Of a stretch of DNA of 64,000 nucleotides, positions 11,958-25,487 are shown in pieces; within the stretch, counting starts at the first letter, position 1, and every line of letters starts with the position of its first letter. Below the pieces are notes generated by a model. It worked only from the letters and a program-made list of their open reading frames with translations. It had not been told where the DNA came from and searched no databases. The translations under genes and the position numbers were made by a program. Source of the DNA: Strongylocentrotus purpuratus (lineage: Eukaryota; Echinodermata; Echinoidea; Camarodonta; Strongylocentrotidae); the NCBI RefSeq assembly GCF_000002235.5, contig NW_022145609.1, positions 39,490,630 to 39,554,629 on the forward strand, read 5' to 3'.

Positions 11958-13033
11958 AGAGCTTATGCCTGAATAATTAAAAATGTATAGTGTATGACGT
12001 CACGATGTCCCGGCGTAAATGAAAAGTGTGAGAATACATTAGCGATCATTTTGAGTTGTCGACGTGAGATTCACTAGTTGCTTGAAAATAAAATCTTTAA
12101 ATATCGGATGGATATATACTGTCACTGTATAAAGAATGTGGATTAGAGGGATATTGATCCGTCAGTCTTTCTTGAAGGCTTGTCAATTAAAGGAATACAA
12201 AGATTTGAATGTATTTCGCTCAAGAAATTACATACAGCATTGCCAGTAAATTTCACGGGATCAATGTTAAAATCTCCCATTATATAAACCTGTTTATGTT
12301 CAGTATGTGTTTTTTGTAAAACATTTTCAACGACAGGGAAATTGCTTTCAATAAACAGTGATTCATAGTTGTATGATGGGTATAATATACATATATCATT
12401 GCGTATTTCATATTCAAAATTGTCAGCGACCAATAGACCAACACCTCCACTCTTTTGTACTTGGCGATTAAATTGTATAAATGAATGACCGGATACATTG
12501 AATAATAGTGGCGTACTATCATTAACCCAAGTTTCTATACATAAGTACAGATGAAATTGGATAAAGCATTACAATGTATGTTTAAACTACGCGAATTAAA
12601 ATGTAAAATACTAAAAAATGATAGTTAATGTTACTGAATTCAGTCGTAAAATCCTCATCAATATAATATTTACAGTTCAGAAACCTACTGAAATGAAACT
12701 CATATTCTTTTTCGGATAAATAGTTTAAATCATTGATATCAGTATAAGTATCTGTAGTATTACTACCAAATATTGAATGAAGTTCGTCATTATTCAAGTC
12801 TTGAATAGGAAATGAACAATGAGAACAGAGTGGGTTATTAATGTAGCCGAATGCTCATGTTCTCTATAACGCTCATTTTATGTATTTTATTACCAGAGAA
12901 AAAAAGATGTCAGTCAGTCACTCAATAGTGTCTGAGAGTACAGTCTAGAAAGTAAAAGGGTTTCCTTACATAATTTCAATACGAGGACACTGCTAACGTT
13001 TAAGTTTCACAAATAGGACATACGTGACATATT
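11958..13033. other. Non-array interruption containing a LINE fragment
   Basis: About 1.08 kb that does not match any array unit. It separates a 5' A fragment from a B unit that lacks its 5' end, so both flanking units are broken here. The middle holds a minus-strand LINE fragment (listed separately). The first 170 bases include a TGACGTCACGATG word like the one in the array. In the last 200 bases I recognise nothing. Confidence 0.75.
12130..12840 (-). pseudogene. Fragment of a non-LTR retrotransposon, endonuclease region
   Basis: Minus-strand frames read as the apurinic-endonuclease-like domain of a jockey/CR1-type LINE. A VLVYWSL/LLVADNFEYEIRND stretch is followed by YIMGDFNIDP, the GDFN motif of the exonuclease-endonuclease-phosphatase fold, then PLIDKPSRKTDGS. 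Upstream a frame (12582-12797) contains CKYYIDEDF and NINYHF, typical of the region before the endonuclease. The frames are broken by shifts and no reverse transcriptase follows, so this is a dead fragment. It is related in type to the LINE at 59.4-62.8 kb, but I cannot show they are the same family. Confidence 0.75.
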
Positions 13034-14268
13034 CATCATTTCAACATTCAACTGAAAATTGTGATATGATCTCATCATCTGATCAAAAAACTAAAAGCAC
13101 CGTTTTTATAGCCCATGGTCTCAGCTATAACATACCCCAATTTGGGAGAAAACAGAGCACACATAAGATAGATAGTGCTCATAGATGAATGCCATGTAGA
13201 TTCATGATGTGAACGAAATTCACCTTCCATAGACATAACACGCAAATGACGAAAATTCTGACATGTGGCCTTTAACTGAATTTTGTACTATGATGACCTC
13301 ATTAAAATGAAACTTAGTGAAAAGTGATCTTGTAGAGAATTGCCTTATCTACAACATATCGACATTTCAAAGAGAATCGATGAATATTGAGAGAAATACA
13401 CTACATTTTCCATAAATACAATGACGTCATAATATGCAATTTTGTATTTTTGACTTCCAAGGCCATTATGATGACGTAAAGATGTACTTAATGGCCAAAT
13501 GAGATATGAAATCATACCTCCGACTCATACTCTATCTAAATATGAAAAAAAAATTGGCAATCCCTATTCATCCCAATGGACTTTTCATAGGCATGTTTTT
13601 GCCCATATATGCAATGTATTACAAAAATCGCGCGTACGGACGGTTATCTTGAACGGACGCTCATTCCGTTTTTAATAGTGATAAAGAGCTAAACATGGTA
13701 TCAAATTTTCCGGAAAAATATGAGGAATATTCGGTCAAAAGCTTTTGCGGAGAAATTATTTTTCGTTCGGCCGTGACGAACGAAAACGTGCAAAAATGCG
13801 TGTTTTGCGTGATTTTTTATGAAATGCTTATAATGGCCTGAAACGTATGCAAAAAAAATTTAAGACGATTTTGAGCAATTTAAAATTTTACGCGCGCATT
13901 AACGCGCGCGCCTACGCGTACGCGCATTTTTGCGCGCATTTATTGACCTCAAATTGACCCGACGGATATTGATCTTAATCATGATAAATATGAATGAAAA
14001 ATTACTTTCCGTTATGAAGATATGATCATAAGTTGATTTTCACAAAATGGCGCCTGGATGACGTCACGATGATTTTGAGTCTTTGAAAAGTCACACAGTT
14101 CTAAGTTAGACTAAGATCTATCATCATTGAAAGATTCATAACAATGGCTTTATTCAGTCTTGAGATATCCTGCGAACAAATTCGAGGAAGAATAATAATA
14201 AATAAATAATAATAAAAATCTTGACGAAATCAAAAGGTGATACGTTGACTTCGTTACGTATCACCTAA
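13034..14268 (+). repeat. B unit 3, 5' truncated
   Basis: It begins within the B-unit word TTTCAACATTCAACTGAAAATT and lacks the first roughly 50 bases of a full B unit. It ends with the TGACTTCGTT-loop hairpin just before CTAGAC of A6. Confidence 0.88.
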
Positions 14269-16315
14269 CTAGACTTTAATTCGTCACTTAGACGAATTAG
14301 GTGATACGTATGATAATGGTTTACATAACGAATAATGCATTACACGATATATTATTTTTTTAAATGCTTCTCCCATTTATATGCTTCTCCCATTATGATC
14401 TATTCATATGTCAAGATTAAATTGTGTCTCCTTGATCATCATGGATCTAGGGAAGATAGATTGAAACAATATATGACCTTTGACCCTGTGCAGTAACCAG
14501 TTACACATTTGACTCTAATTTACATCATGAAGAACACCTTTTGACGATTTTATCTTATTCAAAGAAATGAAAATGTAATTGATAAATGATTATCATCATT
14601 ATGATAATGATGATCATGATGATAATGATCATGATCATGAGCGCGATCATGACATCTTATTGAAAAAATGAGGGTTGATTTAGATAGCATATAGTCTCAG
14701 CTACAACTTACTCAAAAGTCAACAAAATCCAAGCAGAAATAACGGCGATATTGCTCGCAAAAGACAGGAATGTAGACTCCAGATTTGAGAAAAAGTCATC
14801 TCCCATAGAGATTACACGCAAAAAGTAATGGATTAAGTGAAAATAGGGTAATAATAAAGTAAAAAGGGTTGTTTGTGACATTATTTGCGATTCTACGTGT
14901 TTTAATAATCAAAGGAGATGGTACAGTGAAGGTCAAAAGGAAAAAAAAGTGAAGAAAAAAATTGTTGGAGACACCCGGACTCGAACCAGGGATCTCGAGA
15001 TTGGAAGTCAAGTGCGTTACCGATATACCAAAACATTTCCCATAGCGATTACACGTAAACGGGAAATGGAATTCTGAAATCCTACTTTGCAAGTGAAATA
15101 TGAGCATGATCCCGGCATCTAATCGAAAAATAAAGGGCGCACTTGTGATAGCTCATTGTCTCAGCTACAACATATCCGAAGTTCAGCGAAAACGAAGCTA
15201 AAACAACAGAGATTTTGCTCGCGAAAGACAGGAGTGTAGAATCCAGTTTTGAGAAAAAGTCATGTCCCATAGAGAATATACGTAAAATGTGAAAAATTGA
15301 CATGCCTTCTTTAATTGCAAAAATACGCCATGATGCCTTTGTCAAAATGGAAAATTGTGGATTATTTATTTGTAGAAAATTGTCTCAGGTAGAACATATC
15401 AAAATTTAAAAGAAAATCAATCAATATTTACAGAGATACAATCAATTTTCCAAAATTATGCTGACGTCATAATATGCAAATTGAAATTTTGAGTTTGGAG
15501 GCCATTATGATGACGTTATGAGTTAATTGAGGGTCAAATGAGACATGAAATCATATCTCCAACTTATAACCTATCTAAATATGAAAAAATATTGGGAGTT
15601 TCTATCTATTCTGAAGAGTTACAAAGAATTTTGTATAGACATGTTTTTGCTCATGTATTGTGGATAAAGATAACGCAGGTCCGCGCGCGCTGTCAACTTT
15701 GACGGACGCTCATTGCGTTATTAAAAGGTGAACAAGTTATCAAAATGCTTGGAAAGATGTACCAAATATGATGATAGAGAACATTCGGCGATTCTATGTT
15801 GCAAAGTGCTAGTACGCGCAAAAAACGCGCGCGCATGCGCGTTTGCGTGATTTTTTGTCAAATGCTCCATATGGCCTGAAACGTATGCAAAAAAAATTTG
15901 GGATGATTTGGAGCATTTTAATTTTTTTCGCGCGCGTAAACGCGCGTACGAACGCGCATGCGCGCATTTGCGCACGTTTATTGATCTGAAATTGACCGGA
16001 TGGATATTGATCTTCTTCCTGATAAATATGAATGAAAAATTCCTTTCCGTTATGAAGATATGATCATAAGTTTATTTTCACAAAATGGCGCCTGGATGAC
16101 GTCACGATAATTTTGAGTCTTTGAAAAGTCACGCAGTTCTAAGTTAGACTAAGATCTATCATCATGGCAAGTTTCATGATAATGGCTTTATTCAGTCTTG
16201 AGATATCCTGCGAACAAATTCGAGGAAGAATAATAATAAATAAATAAATAAATAAATAAATAATAAAAATCTTGACGAAATCAAAAGGTGATACGTCTAC
16301 GTACGTATCACCTAA
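14269..16315 (+). repeat. A unit 6 (2047 bp)
   Basis: Complete A unit ending with an (AAAT)n linker and the CTACGT-loop hairpin. The second CRE site reads TGACGTTA here. Confidence 0.92.
14966..15040 (-). tRNA. tRNA-Gly(TCC)-like cassette of A6
   Basis: A and B boxes are intact. One acceptor base has changed (GGAAATG opposite TGTCTCC), which leaves an A-C mismatch. The base after the anticodon loop also differs from the consensus. Confidence 0.5.
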
Positions 16316-16379
16316 AAAAAAAAAAAAAAAATCTTGACGAAATCAAAAGGTGATACGTTGACTTCGTTACGTATCACCT
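16316..16379 (+). repeat. Extra junction hairpin module after an A-run
   Basis: A run of about 16 A residues, then TCTTGACGAAATCA and the AGGTGATACGT/ACGTATCACCT hairpin with a TGACTTCGTT loop, leading directly into B4. Confidence 0.85.
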
Positions 16380-17663
16380 AATGATACGTATACTTTGTAC
16401 GCATCACCTAATGATTCCTTCAAAATTTGCAATTTCAACTTTCGATTGAAAATTTCGATATGATCCCAACATCTGATCGAAAAACAAAGTACACCGTTTT
16501 TATAGCCCATGGTCTCAGCTATAACATACCCCAATTTGGGAGAAAACAGAGCACACATAAGATAGATAGTGCTCATAGATGAATGCCATGCAGATTCATG
16601 ATGTGAACGAAATTCACCTTCCATAGACATAACACGCAAATGACGAAAATTCTGACATGTGGCCTTTAATTGAATTTTGTACTATGATGACCTCATTAAA
16701 ATGAAACTTAGTGAAAAGTGATCTTGTAGAGAATTGCCTTATCTACAACATATCGACATTTCAAAGAGAATCGATGAATATTGAGAGAAATACACTACAT
16801 TTTCCATAAATACAATGACGTCATAATATGCAATTTTGTATTTTTGACTTCCAAGGCCATTATGATGCCGTCAAGATGTACTTAATGGCCAAATGAGATA
16901 TGAAATCATACCTCCGACTCATACTCTATCTAAATATGAAAAAAAAATTGGCAATCCCTATTCATCCCAATGGACTTTTCATAGGCATGTTTTTGCCCAT
17001 ATATGCAATGTATTACAAAAATCGCGCGTACGGACGGTTATCTTGAACGGACGCTCATTCCGTTTTTAATAGTGATAAAGAGCTAAACATGGTATCAAAT
17101 TTTCCGGAAAAATATGAGGAATATTCGGTCAAGAGCTTTTGCGGAGAAATTATTTTTCGTTCGGCCGTGACGAACGAAAACGTGCAAAAATGCGTGTTTT
17201 GCGTGATTTTTTATGAAATGCTTAAAATGGCCTGAAACGTATGCAAAAAAAATTTAAGACGATTTTGAGCAATTTAAAATTTTACGCGCGCATTGACGCG
17301 CGCGCCTACGCGTACGCGCATTTTTGCGCGCATTTATTGACCTCATATTGATCCGACGGATATTGATCTTAATCTTGATAAATATGAATGTAAAATTACT
17401 TTCCGTTATGAAGATATGATCATAAGTTGATTTTTACAAAATGGCGCCTGGATGACGTCACGATGACTTTGAGTCTTTGAAAAGTCACGCAGTTCTAAGT
17501 TAGACTAAGATCTATCATCAGTGAAAGATTCATAACAATGGCTTTATTGAGTCTTGAGATATCCTGCGAACAAATTCGAGGAAGAATAATAAATAAAAAA
17601 AAAAAAAAATAAAAATCTTGACGAAATCAAAAGGTGATACGTTGACTTCGTTACGTATCACCT
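16380..17663 (+). repeat. B unit 4 (1284 bp), first of six nearly identical copies
   Basis: B-type unit with ATACTTTGTACGCATCA at its 5' hairpin, a broken second CRE (GATGCCGTCA), and the CATTGACGCGCGCG variant of the CG tract. It contains a 90-codon minus-strand frame repeated in every copy, which I do not consider a gene. Confidence 0.95.
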
Positions 17664-18946
17664 AATGATACGTATACTTTGTACGCATCACCTAATGATT
17701 CCTTCAAAATTTGCAATTTCAACTTTCGATTGAAAATTTCGATATGATCCCAACATCTGATCGAAAAACAAAGTACACCGTTTTTATAGCCCATGGTCTC
17801 AGCTATAACATACCCCAATTTGGGAGAAAACAGAGCACACATAAGATAGATAGTGCTCATAGATGAATGCCATGCAGATTCATGATGTGAACGAAATTCA
17901 CCTTCCATAGACATAACACGCAAATGACGAAAATTCTGACATGTGGCCTTTAATTGAATTTTGTACTATGATGACCTCATTAAAATGAAACTTAGTGAAA
18001 AGTGATCTTGTAGAGAATTGCCTTATCTACAACATATCGACATTTCAAAGAGAATCGATGAATATTGAGAGAAATACACTACATTTTCCATAAATACAAT
18101 GACGTCATAATATGCAATTTTGTATTTTTGACTTCCAAGGCCATTATGATGCCGTCAAGATGTACTTAATGGCCAAATGAGATATGAAATCATACCTCCG
18201 ACTCATACTCTATCTAAATATGAAAAAAAAATTGGCAATCCCTATTCATCCCAATGGACTTTTCATAGGCATGTTTTTGCCCATATATGCAATGTATTAC
18301 AAAAATCGCGCGTACGGACGGTTATCTTGAACGGACGCTCATTCCGTTTTTAATAGTGATAAAGAGCTAAACATGGTATCAAATTTTCCGGAAAAATATG
18401 AGGAATATTCGGTCAAGAGCTTTTGCGGAGAAATTATTTTTCGTTCGGCCGTGACGAACGAAAACGTGCAAAAATGCGTGTTTTGCGTGATTTTTTATGA
18501 AATGCTTAAAATGGCCTGAAACGTATGCAAAAAAATTTAAGACGATTTTGAGCAATTTAAAATTTTACGCGCGCATTGACGCGCGCGCCTACGCGTACGC
18601 GCATTTTTGCGCGCATTTATTGACCTCATATTGATCCGACGGATATTGATCTTAATCTTGATAAATATGAATGTAAAATTACTTTCCGTTATGAAGATAT
18701 GATCATAAGTTGATTTTTACAAAATGGCGCCTGGATGACGTCACGATGACTTTGAGTCTTTGAAAAGTCACGCAGTTCTAAGTTAGACTAAGATCTATCA
18801 TCAGTGAAAGATTCATAACAATGGCTTTATTGAGTCTTGAGATATCCTGCGAACAAATTCGAGGAAGAATAATAAATAAAAAAAATAAAAAATAAAAATC
18901 TTGACGAAATCAAAAGGTGATACGTTGACTTCGTTACGTATCACCT
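17664..18946 (+). repeat. B unit 5 (1283 bp)
   Basis: Same as B4 except for one missing A in the A-run near 18530 and a different A/T pattern in the linker before the hairpin. Confidence 0.95.
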
Positions 18947-20230
18947 AATGATACGTACACTTTGTACGCATCACCTAATGATTCCTTCAAAATTTGCAAT
19001 TTCAACTTTCGATTGAAAATTTCGATATGATCCCAACATCTGATCGAAAAACAAAGTACACCGTTTTTATAGCCCATGGTCTCAGCTATAACATACCCCA
19101 ATTTGGGAGAAAACAGAGCACACATAAGATAGATAGTGCTCATAGATGAATGCCATGCAGATTCATGATGTGAACGAAATTCACCTTCCATAGACATAAC
19201 ACGCAAATGACGAAAATTCTGACATGTGGCCTTTAATTGAATTTTGTACTATGATGACCTCATTAAAATGAAACTTAGTGAAAAGTGATCTTGTAGAGAA
19301 TTGCCTTATCTACAACATATCGACATTTCAAAGAGAATCGATGAATATTGAGAGAAATACACTACATTTTCCATAAATACAATGACGTCATAATATGCAA
19401 TTTTGTATTTTTGACTTCCAAGGCCATTATGATGCCGTCAAGATGTACTTAATGGCCAAATGAGATATGAAATCATACCTCCGACTCATACTCTATCTAA
19501 ATATGAAAAAAAAATTGGCAATCCCTATTCATCCCAATGGACTTTTCATAGGCATGTTTTTGCCCATATATGCAATGTATTACAAAAATCGCGCGTACGG
19601 ACGGTTATCTTGAACGGACGCTCATTCCGTTTTTAATAGTGATAAAGAGCTAAACATGGTATCAAATTTTCCGGAAAAATATGAGGAATATTCGGTCAAG
19701 AGCTTTTGCGGAGAAATTATTTTTCGTTCGGCCGTGACGAACGAAAACGTGCAAAAATGCGTGTTTTGCGTGATTTTTTATGAAATGCTTAAAATGGCCT
19801 GAAACGTATGCAAAAAAAATTTAAGACGATTTTGAGCAATTTAAAATTTTACGCGCGCATTGACGCGCGCGCCTACGCGTACGCGCATTTTTGCGCGCAT
19901 TTATTGACCTCATATTGATCCGACGGATATTGATCTTAATCTTGATAAATATGAATGTAAAATTACTTTCCGTTATGAAGATATGATCATAAGTTGATTT
20001 TTACAAAATGGCGCCTGGATGACGTCACGATGACTTTGAGTCTTTGAAAAGTCACGCAGTTCTAAGTTAGACTAAGATCTATCATCAGTGAAAGATTCAT
20101 AACAATGGCTTTATTGAGTCTTGAGATATCCTGCGAACAAATTCGAGGAAGAATAATAAATAAAAAAAAAAATAAATAAAAATCTTGACGAAATCAAAAG
20201 GTGATACGTTGACTTCGTTACGTATCACCT
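18947..20230 (+). repeat. B unit 6 (1284 bp)
   Basis: Same as B4 except for T to C at 18958 (GATACGTACAC) and small linker differences. Confidence 0.95.
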
Positions 20231-21514
20231 AATGATACGTATACTTTGTACGCATCACCTAATGATTCCTTCAAAATTTGCAATTTCAACTTTCGATTGA
20301 AAATTTCGATATGATCCCAACATCTGATCGAAAAACAAAGTACACCGTTTTTATAGCCCATGGTCTCAGCTATAACATACCCCAATTTGGGAGAAAACAG
20401 AGCACACATAAGATAGATAGTGCTCATAGATGAATGCCATGCAGATTCATGATGTGAACGAAATTCACCTTCCATAGACATAACACGCAAATGACGAAAA
20501 TTCTGACATGTGGCCTTTAATTGAATTTTGTACTATGATGACCTCATTAAAATGAAACTTAGTGAAAAGTGATCTTGTAGAGAATTGCCTTATCTACAAC
20601 ATATCGACATTTCAAAGAGAATCGATGAATATTGAGAGAAATACACTACATTTTCCATAAATACAATGACGTCATAATATGCAATTTTGTATTTTTGACT
20701 TCCAAGGCCATTATGATGCCGTCAAGATGTACTTAATGGCCAAATGAGATATGAAATCATACCTCCGACTCATACTCTATCTAAATATGAAAAAAAAATT
20801 GGCAATCCCTATTCATCCCAATGGACTTTTCATAGGCATGTTTTTGCCCATATATGCAATGTATTACAAAAATCGCGCGTACGGACGGTTATCTTGAACG
20901 GACGCTCATTCCGTTTTTAATAGTGATAAAGAGCTAAACATGGTATCAAATTTTCCGGAAAAATATGAGGAATATTCGGTCAAGAGCTTTTGCGGAGAAA
21001 TTATTTTTCGTTCGGCCGTGACGAACGAAAACGTGCAAAAATGCGTGTTTTGCGTGATTTTTTATGAAATGCTTAAAATGGCCTGAAACGTATGCAAAAA
21101 AAATTTAAGACGATTTTGAGCAATTTAAAATTTTACGCGCGCATTGACGCGCGCGCCTACGCGTACGCGCATTTTTGCGCGCATTTATTGACCTCATATT
21201 GATCCGACGGATATTGATCTTAATCTTGATAAATATGAATGTAAAATTACTTTCCGTTATGAAGATATGATCATAAGTTGATTTTTACAAAATGGCGCCT
21301 GGATGACGTCACGATGACTTTGAGTCTTTGAAAAGTCACGCAGTTCTAAGTTAGACTAAGATCTATCATCAGTGAAAGATTCATAACAATGGCTTTATTG
21401 AGTCTTGAGATATCCTGCGAACAAATTCGAGGAAGAATAATAAATAAAAAAAAAAATAAATAAAAATCTTGACGAAATCAAAAGGTGATACGTTGACTTC
21501 GTTACGTATCACCT
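20231..21514 (+). repeat. B unit 7 (1284 bp)
   Basis: Indistinguishable by eye from B4 outside the A-rich linker. Confidence 0.95.
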
Positions 21515-22798
21515 AATGATACGTATACTTTGTACGCATCACCTAATGATTCCTTCAAAATTTGCAATTTCAACTTTCGATTGAAAATTTCGATATGATC
21601 CCAACATCTGATCGAAAAACAAAGTACACCGTTTTTATAGCCCATGGTCTCAGCTATAACATACCCCAATTTGGGAGAAAACAGAGCACACATAAGATAG
21701 ATAGTGCTCATAGATGAATGCCATGCAGATTCATGATGTGAACGAAATTCACCTTCCATAGACATAACACGCAAATGACGAAAATTCTGACATGTGGCCT
21801 TTAATTGAATTTTGTACTATGATGACCTCATTAAAATGAAACTTAGTGAAAAGTGATCTTGTAGAGAATTGCCTTATCTACAACATATCGACATTTCAAA
21901 GAGAATCGATGAATATTGAGAGAAATACACTACATTTTCCATAAATACAATGACGTCATAATATGCAATTTTGTATTTTTGACTTCCAAGGCCATTATGA
22001 TGCCGTCAAGATGTACTTAATGGCCAAATGAGATATGAAATCATACCTCCGACTCATACTCTATCTAAATATGAAAAAAAAATTGGCAATCCCTATTCAT
22101 CCCAATGGACTTTTCATAGGCATGTTTTTGCCCATATATGCAATGTATTACAAAAATCGCGCGTACGGACGGTTATCTTGAACGGACGCTCATTCCGTTT
22201 TTAATAGTGATAAAGAGCTAAACATGGTATCAAATTTTCCGGAAAAATATGAGGAATATTCGGTCAAGAGCTTTTGCGGAGAAATTATTTTTCGTTCGGC
22301 CGTGACGAACGAAAACGTGCAAAAATGCGTGTTTTGCGTGATTTTTTATGAAATGCTTAAAATGGCCTGAAACGTATGCAAAAAAAATTTAAGACGATTT
22401 TGAGCAATTTAAAATTTTACGCGCGCATTGACGCGCGCGCCTACGCGTACGCGCATTTTTGCGCGCATTTATTGACCTCATATTGATCCGACGGATATTG
22501 ATCTTAATCTTGATAAATATGAATGTAAAATTACTTTCCGTTATGAAGATATGATCATAAGTTGATTTTTACAAAATGGCGCCTGGATGACGTCACGATG
22601 ACTTTGAGTCTTTGAAAAGTCACGCAGTTCTAAGTTAGACTAAGATCTATCATCAGTGAAAGATTCATAACAATGGCTTTATTGAGTCTTGAGATATCCT
22701 GCGAACAAATTCGAGGAAGAATAATAAATAAAAAAAAAAAAAAATAAAAATCTTGACGAAATCAAAAGGTGATACGTTGACTTCGTTACGTATCACCT
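21515..22798 (+). repeat. B unit 8 (1284 bp)
   Basis: Indistinguishable by eye from B7, apart from the length of the A-run in the linker. Confidence 0.95.
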
Positions 22799-24084
22799 AA
22801 TGATACGTATACTTTGTACGCATCACCTAATGATTCCTTCAAAATTTGCAATTTCAACTTTCGATTGAAAATTTCGATATGATCCCAACATCTGATCGAA
22901 AAACAAAGTACACCGTTTTTATAGCCCATGGTCTCAGCTATAACATACCCCAATTTGGGAGAAAACAGAGCACACATAAGATAGATAGTGCTCATAGATG
23001 AATGCCATGCAGATTCATGATGTGAACGAAATTCACCTTCCATAGACATAACACGCAAATGACGAAAATTCTGACATGTGGCCTTTAATTGAATTTTGTA
23101 CTATGATGACCTCATTAAAATGAAACTTAGTGAAAAGTGATCTTGTAGAGAATTGCCTTATCTACAACATATCGACATTTCAAAGAGAATCGATGAATAT
23201 TGAGAGAAATACACTACATTTTCCATAAATACAATGACGTCATAATATGCAATTTTGTATTTTTGACTTCCAAGGCCATTATGATGCCGTCAAGATGTAC
23301 TTAATGGCCAAATGAGATATGAAATCATACCTCCGACTCATACTCTATCTAAATATGAAAAAAAAATTGGCAATCCCTATTCATCCCAATGGACTTTTCA
23401 TAGGCATGTTTTTGCCCATATATGCAATGTATTACAAAAATCGCGCGTACGGACGGTTATCTTGAACGGACGCTCATTCCGTTTTTAATAGTGATAAAGA
23501 GCTAAACATGGTATCAAATTTTCCGGAAAAATATGAGGAATATTCGGTCAAGAGCTTTTGCGGAGAAATTATTTTTCGTTCGGCCGTGACGAACGAAAAC
23601 GTGCAAAAATGCGTGTTTTGCGTGATTTTTTATGAAATGCTTAAAATGGCCTGAAACGTATGCAAAAAAAATTTAAGACGATTTTGAGCAATTTAAAATT
23701 TTACGCGCGCATTGACGCGCGCGCCTACGCGTACGCGCATTTTTGCGCGCATTTATTGACCTCATATTGATCCGACGGATATTGATCTTAATCTTGATAA
23801 ATATGAATGTAAAATTACTTTCCGTTATGAAGATATGATCATAAGTTGATTTTTACAAAATGGCGCCTGGATGACGTCACGATGACTTTGAGTCTTTGAA
23901 AAGTCACGCAGTTCTAAGTTAGACTAAGATCTATCATCAGTGAAAGATTCATAACAATGGCTTTATTGAGTCTTGAGATATCCTGCGAACAAATTCGAGG
24001 AAGAATAATAAATAAAAAAAAAAATAAATAAAAATCTTGACGAAATCAAAAGGTGATACGTTGACTTCGTTACGTATCACCTAA
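22799..24084 (+). repeat. B unit 9, last of the six
   Basis: As B7. It ends with the hairpin and two A residues, after which CTAGAC of C1 begins. Confidence 0.95.
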
Positions 24085-25487
24085 CTAGACTTTAATTCGT
24101 CACTTTGACGAATTAGGTGATACGTGCTATTTTGTTATCATGAAAGTGTGCCGATGATGATCTAATGATAATGATCATAAGTACGATTAAGACCATGATT
24201 AAGAGTGGTATAGCGCCCCCTTCAGGTATTCGATAGAGATTTGTAGAATCAGGATTTCAGAAAAAGTCGTCAAACACGCAAACTAAGAAAATTCTGACAT
24301 GTCACCTTTAATTGAAATTTTCACTATGATGATGTCATCGAAATGATAAATGATGTACGTCAATATTGTAGATAATTTATTTACTACACCGTATCAAAAT
24401 TTGGGAGAACATAGAATACAAATAAGCTAGATAGTGCTCAAAGATCAATGTCATGAAGATTCATGATGTGAACGAAATTCACCTTCCTTAGGCATAACAC
24501 TCAAATTAAGAAAAATCTGAAATGTGGCCTTTAATTGAATTTTGTACTATGATGACGTCAATAAAAGAAAAAGTAGTGTGTATTTATCTTGAAGGCAATT
24601 GCCTCAACTACAGGATACCGAAATTTGGAAGAAAATCAGTCAATATTATGAGAAATACACTAAATTGTCCATAAATATAATGACGTCATAATATGCAATT
24701 TTGTATTTTGACTTCCAAGGCCATTATGATGACGTCAAGATGTATTAAATGGCCAAATGAGCTATGAAATCATATCTCCGACTCATACTCTATCAAAATA
24801 TGAAAAAAACTTGGCAGTCCTTATTCACCCCAATGGACTTTTTATAGGCATGTTTTTGCCCATATATACTATGTAATACATGAGCTTGCGCACACGGATA
24901 TTTATCTTGAACGGACGCTTATTCCGTTATTAATAGTGATAAAGAGATGAACCTGGTATCAAAATGCTTGGAAAAATGTGCCAAACATGATGACAAAGAA
25001 AATTTGGCGATTATATGTTGCAATATGCCAGAACGCGCAAAAAACGCGCGCGCATGCGCGTTTGAGTGATTTTTTGTCAAATGCTCCATATGGCTTAAAA
25101 CGTATGCAAAAAAAAATAGGAATGATTTGGAGCATTTCAATTTTTTGCGCGCACGTAAACGCGCGCACGAACGCGTATGCGCGGATTTGCGCACGTTTTT
25201 TTGATCTGAAATTGACTGGAAGGATATTGATCTTATTCATGATAAATATGAATGAAAAATTACTTTCCGTTATGAAGATATGATCATAAGTTGATATTTA
25301 CAAAATGGCGCCTGGATGACGTCACGATAATTTTGAGTCTTTGAAAAGTCATGCAGTTCTAAGTTAGACTAAGATCTATCATCATGGCAAGTTTCATGAT
25401 AATGGCTTTAGCCATTCTTGAGATATCCTGCGAACAAAATTGAGGAAGAATAATAATAATTTCTTCTATACAGACACAAAATAAATA
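24085..25487 (+). repeat. C unit 1 (1403 bp)
   Basis: Third unit type. It has an A-like 5' hairpin (TAATTCGTC/GACGAATTA, loop ACTTT) and then a private segment (GTGCTATTTTGTTATC, TATAGCGCCCCCTTCAGG). It joins the common body through a B-like block (AGATTCATGATGTGAACG) and ends with the hairpin-less CAGACACAAAATAAATA tail. It has no tRNA-like cassette. Confidence 0.92.

Noticed and set aside
8183..23058. 90-codon minus-strand frame repeated in every B unit
   Set aside because: It spans the junction hairpin, overlaps repeated non-coding words, has no recognisable domain, and its recurrence follows from unit identity.
16380..24084. CRISPR-like regular spacing
   Set aside because: Units are 1.28 kb with no short unique spacers, and the DNA is eukaryotic.
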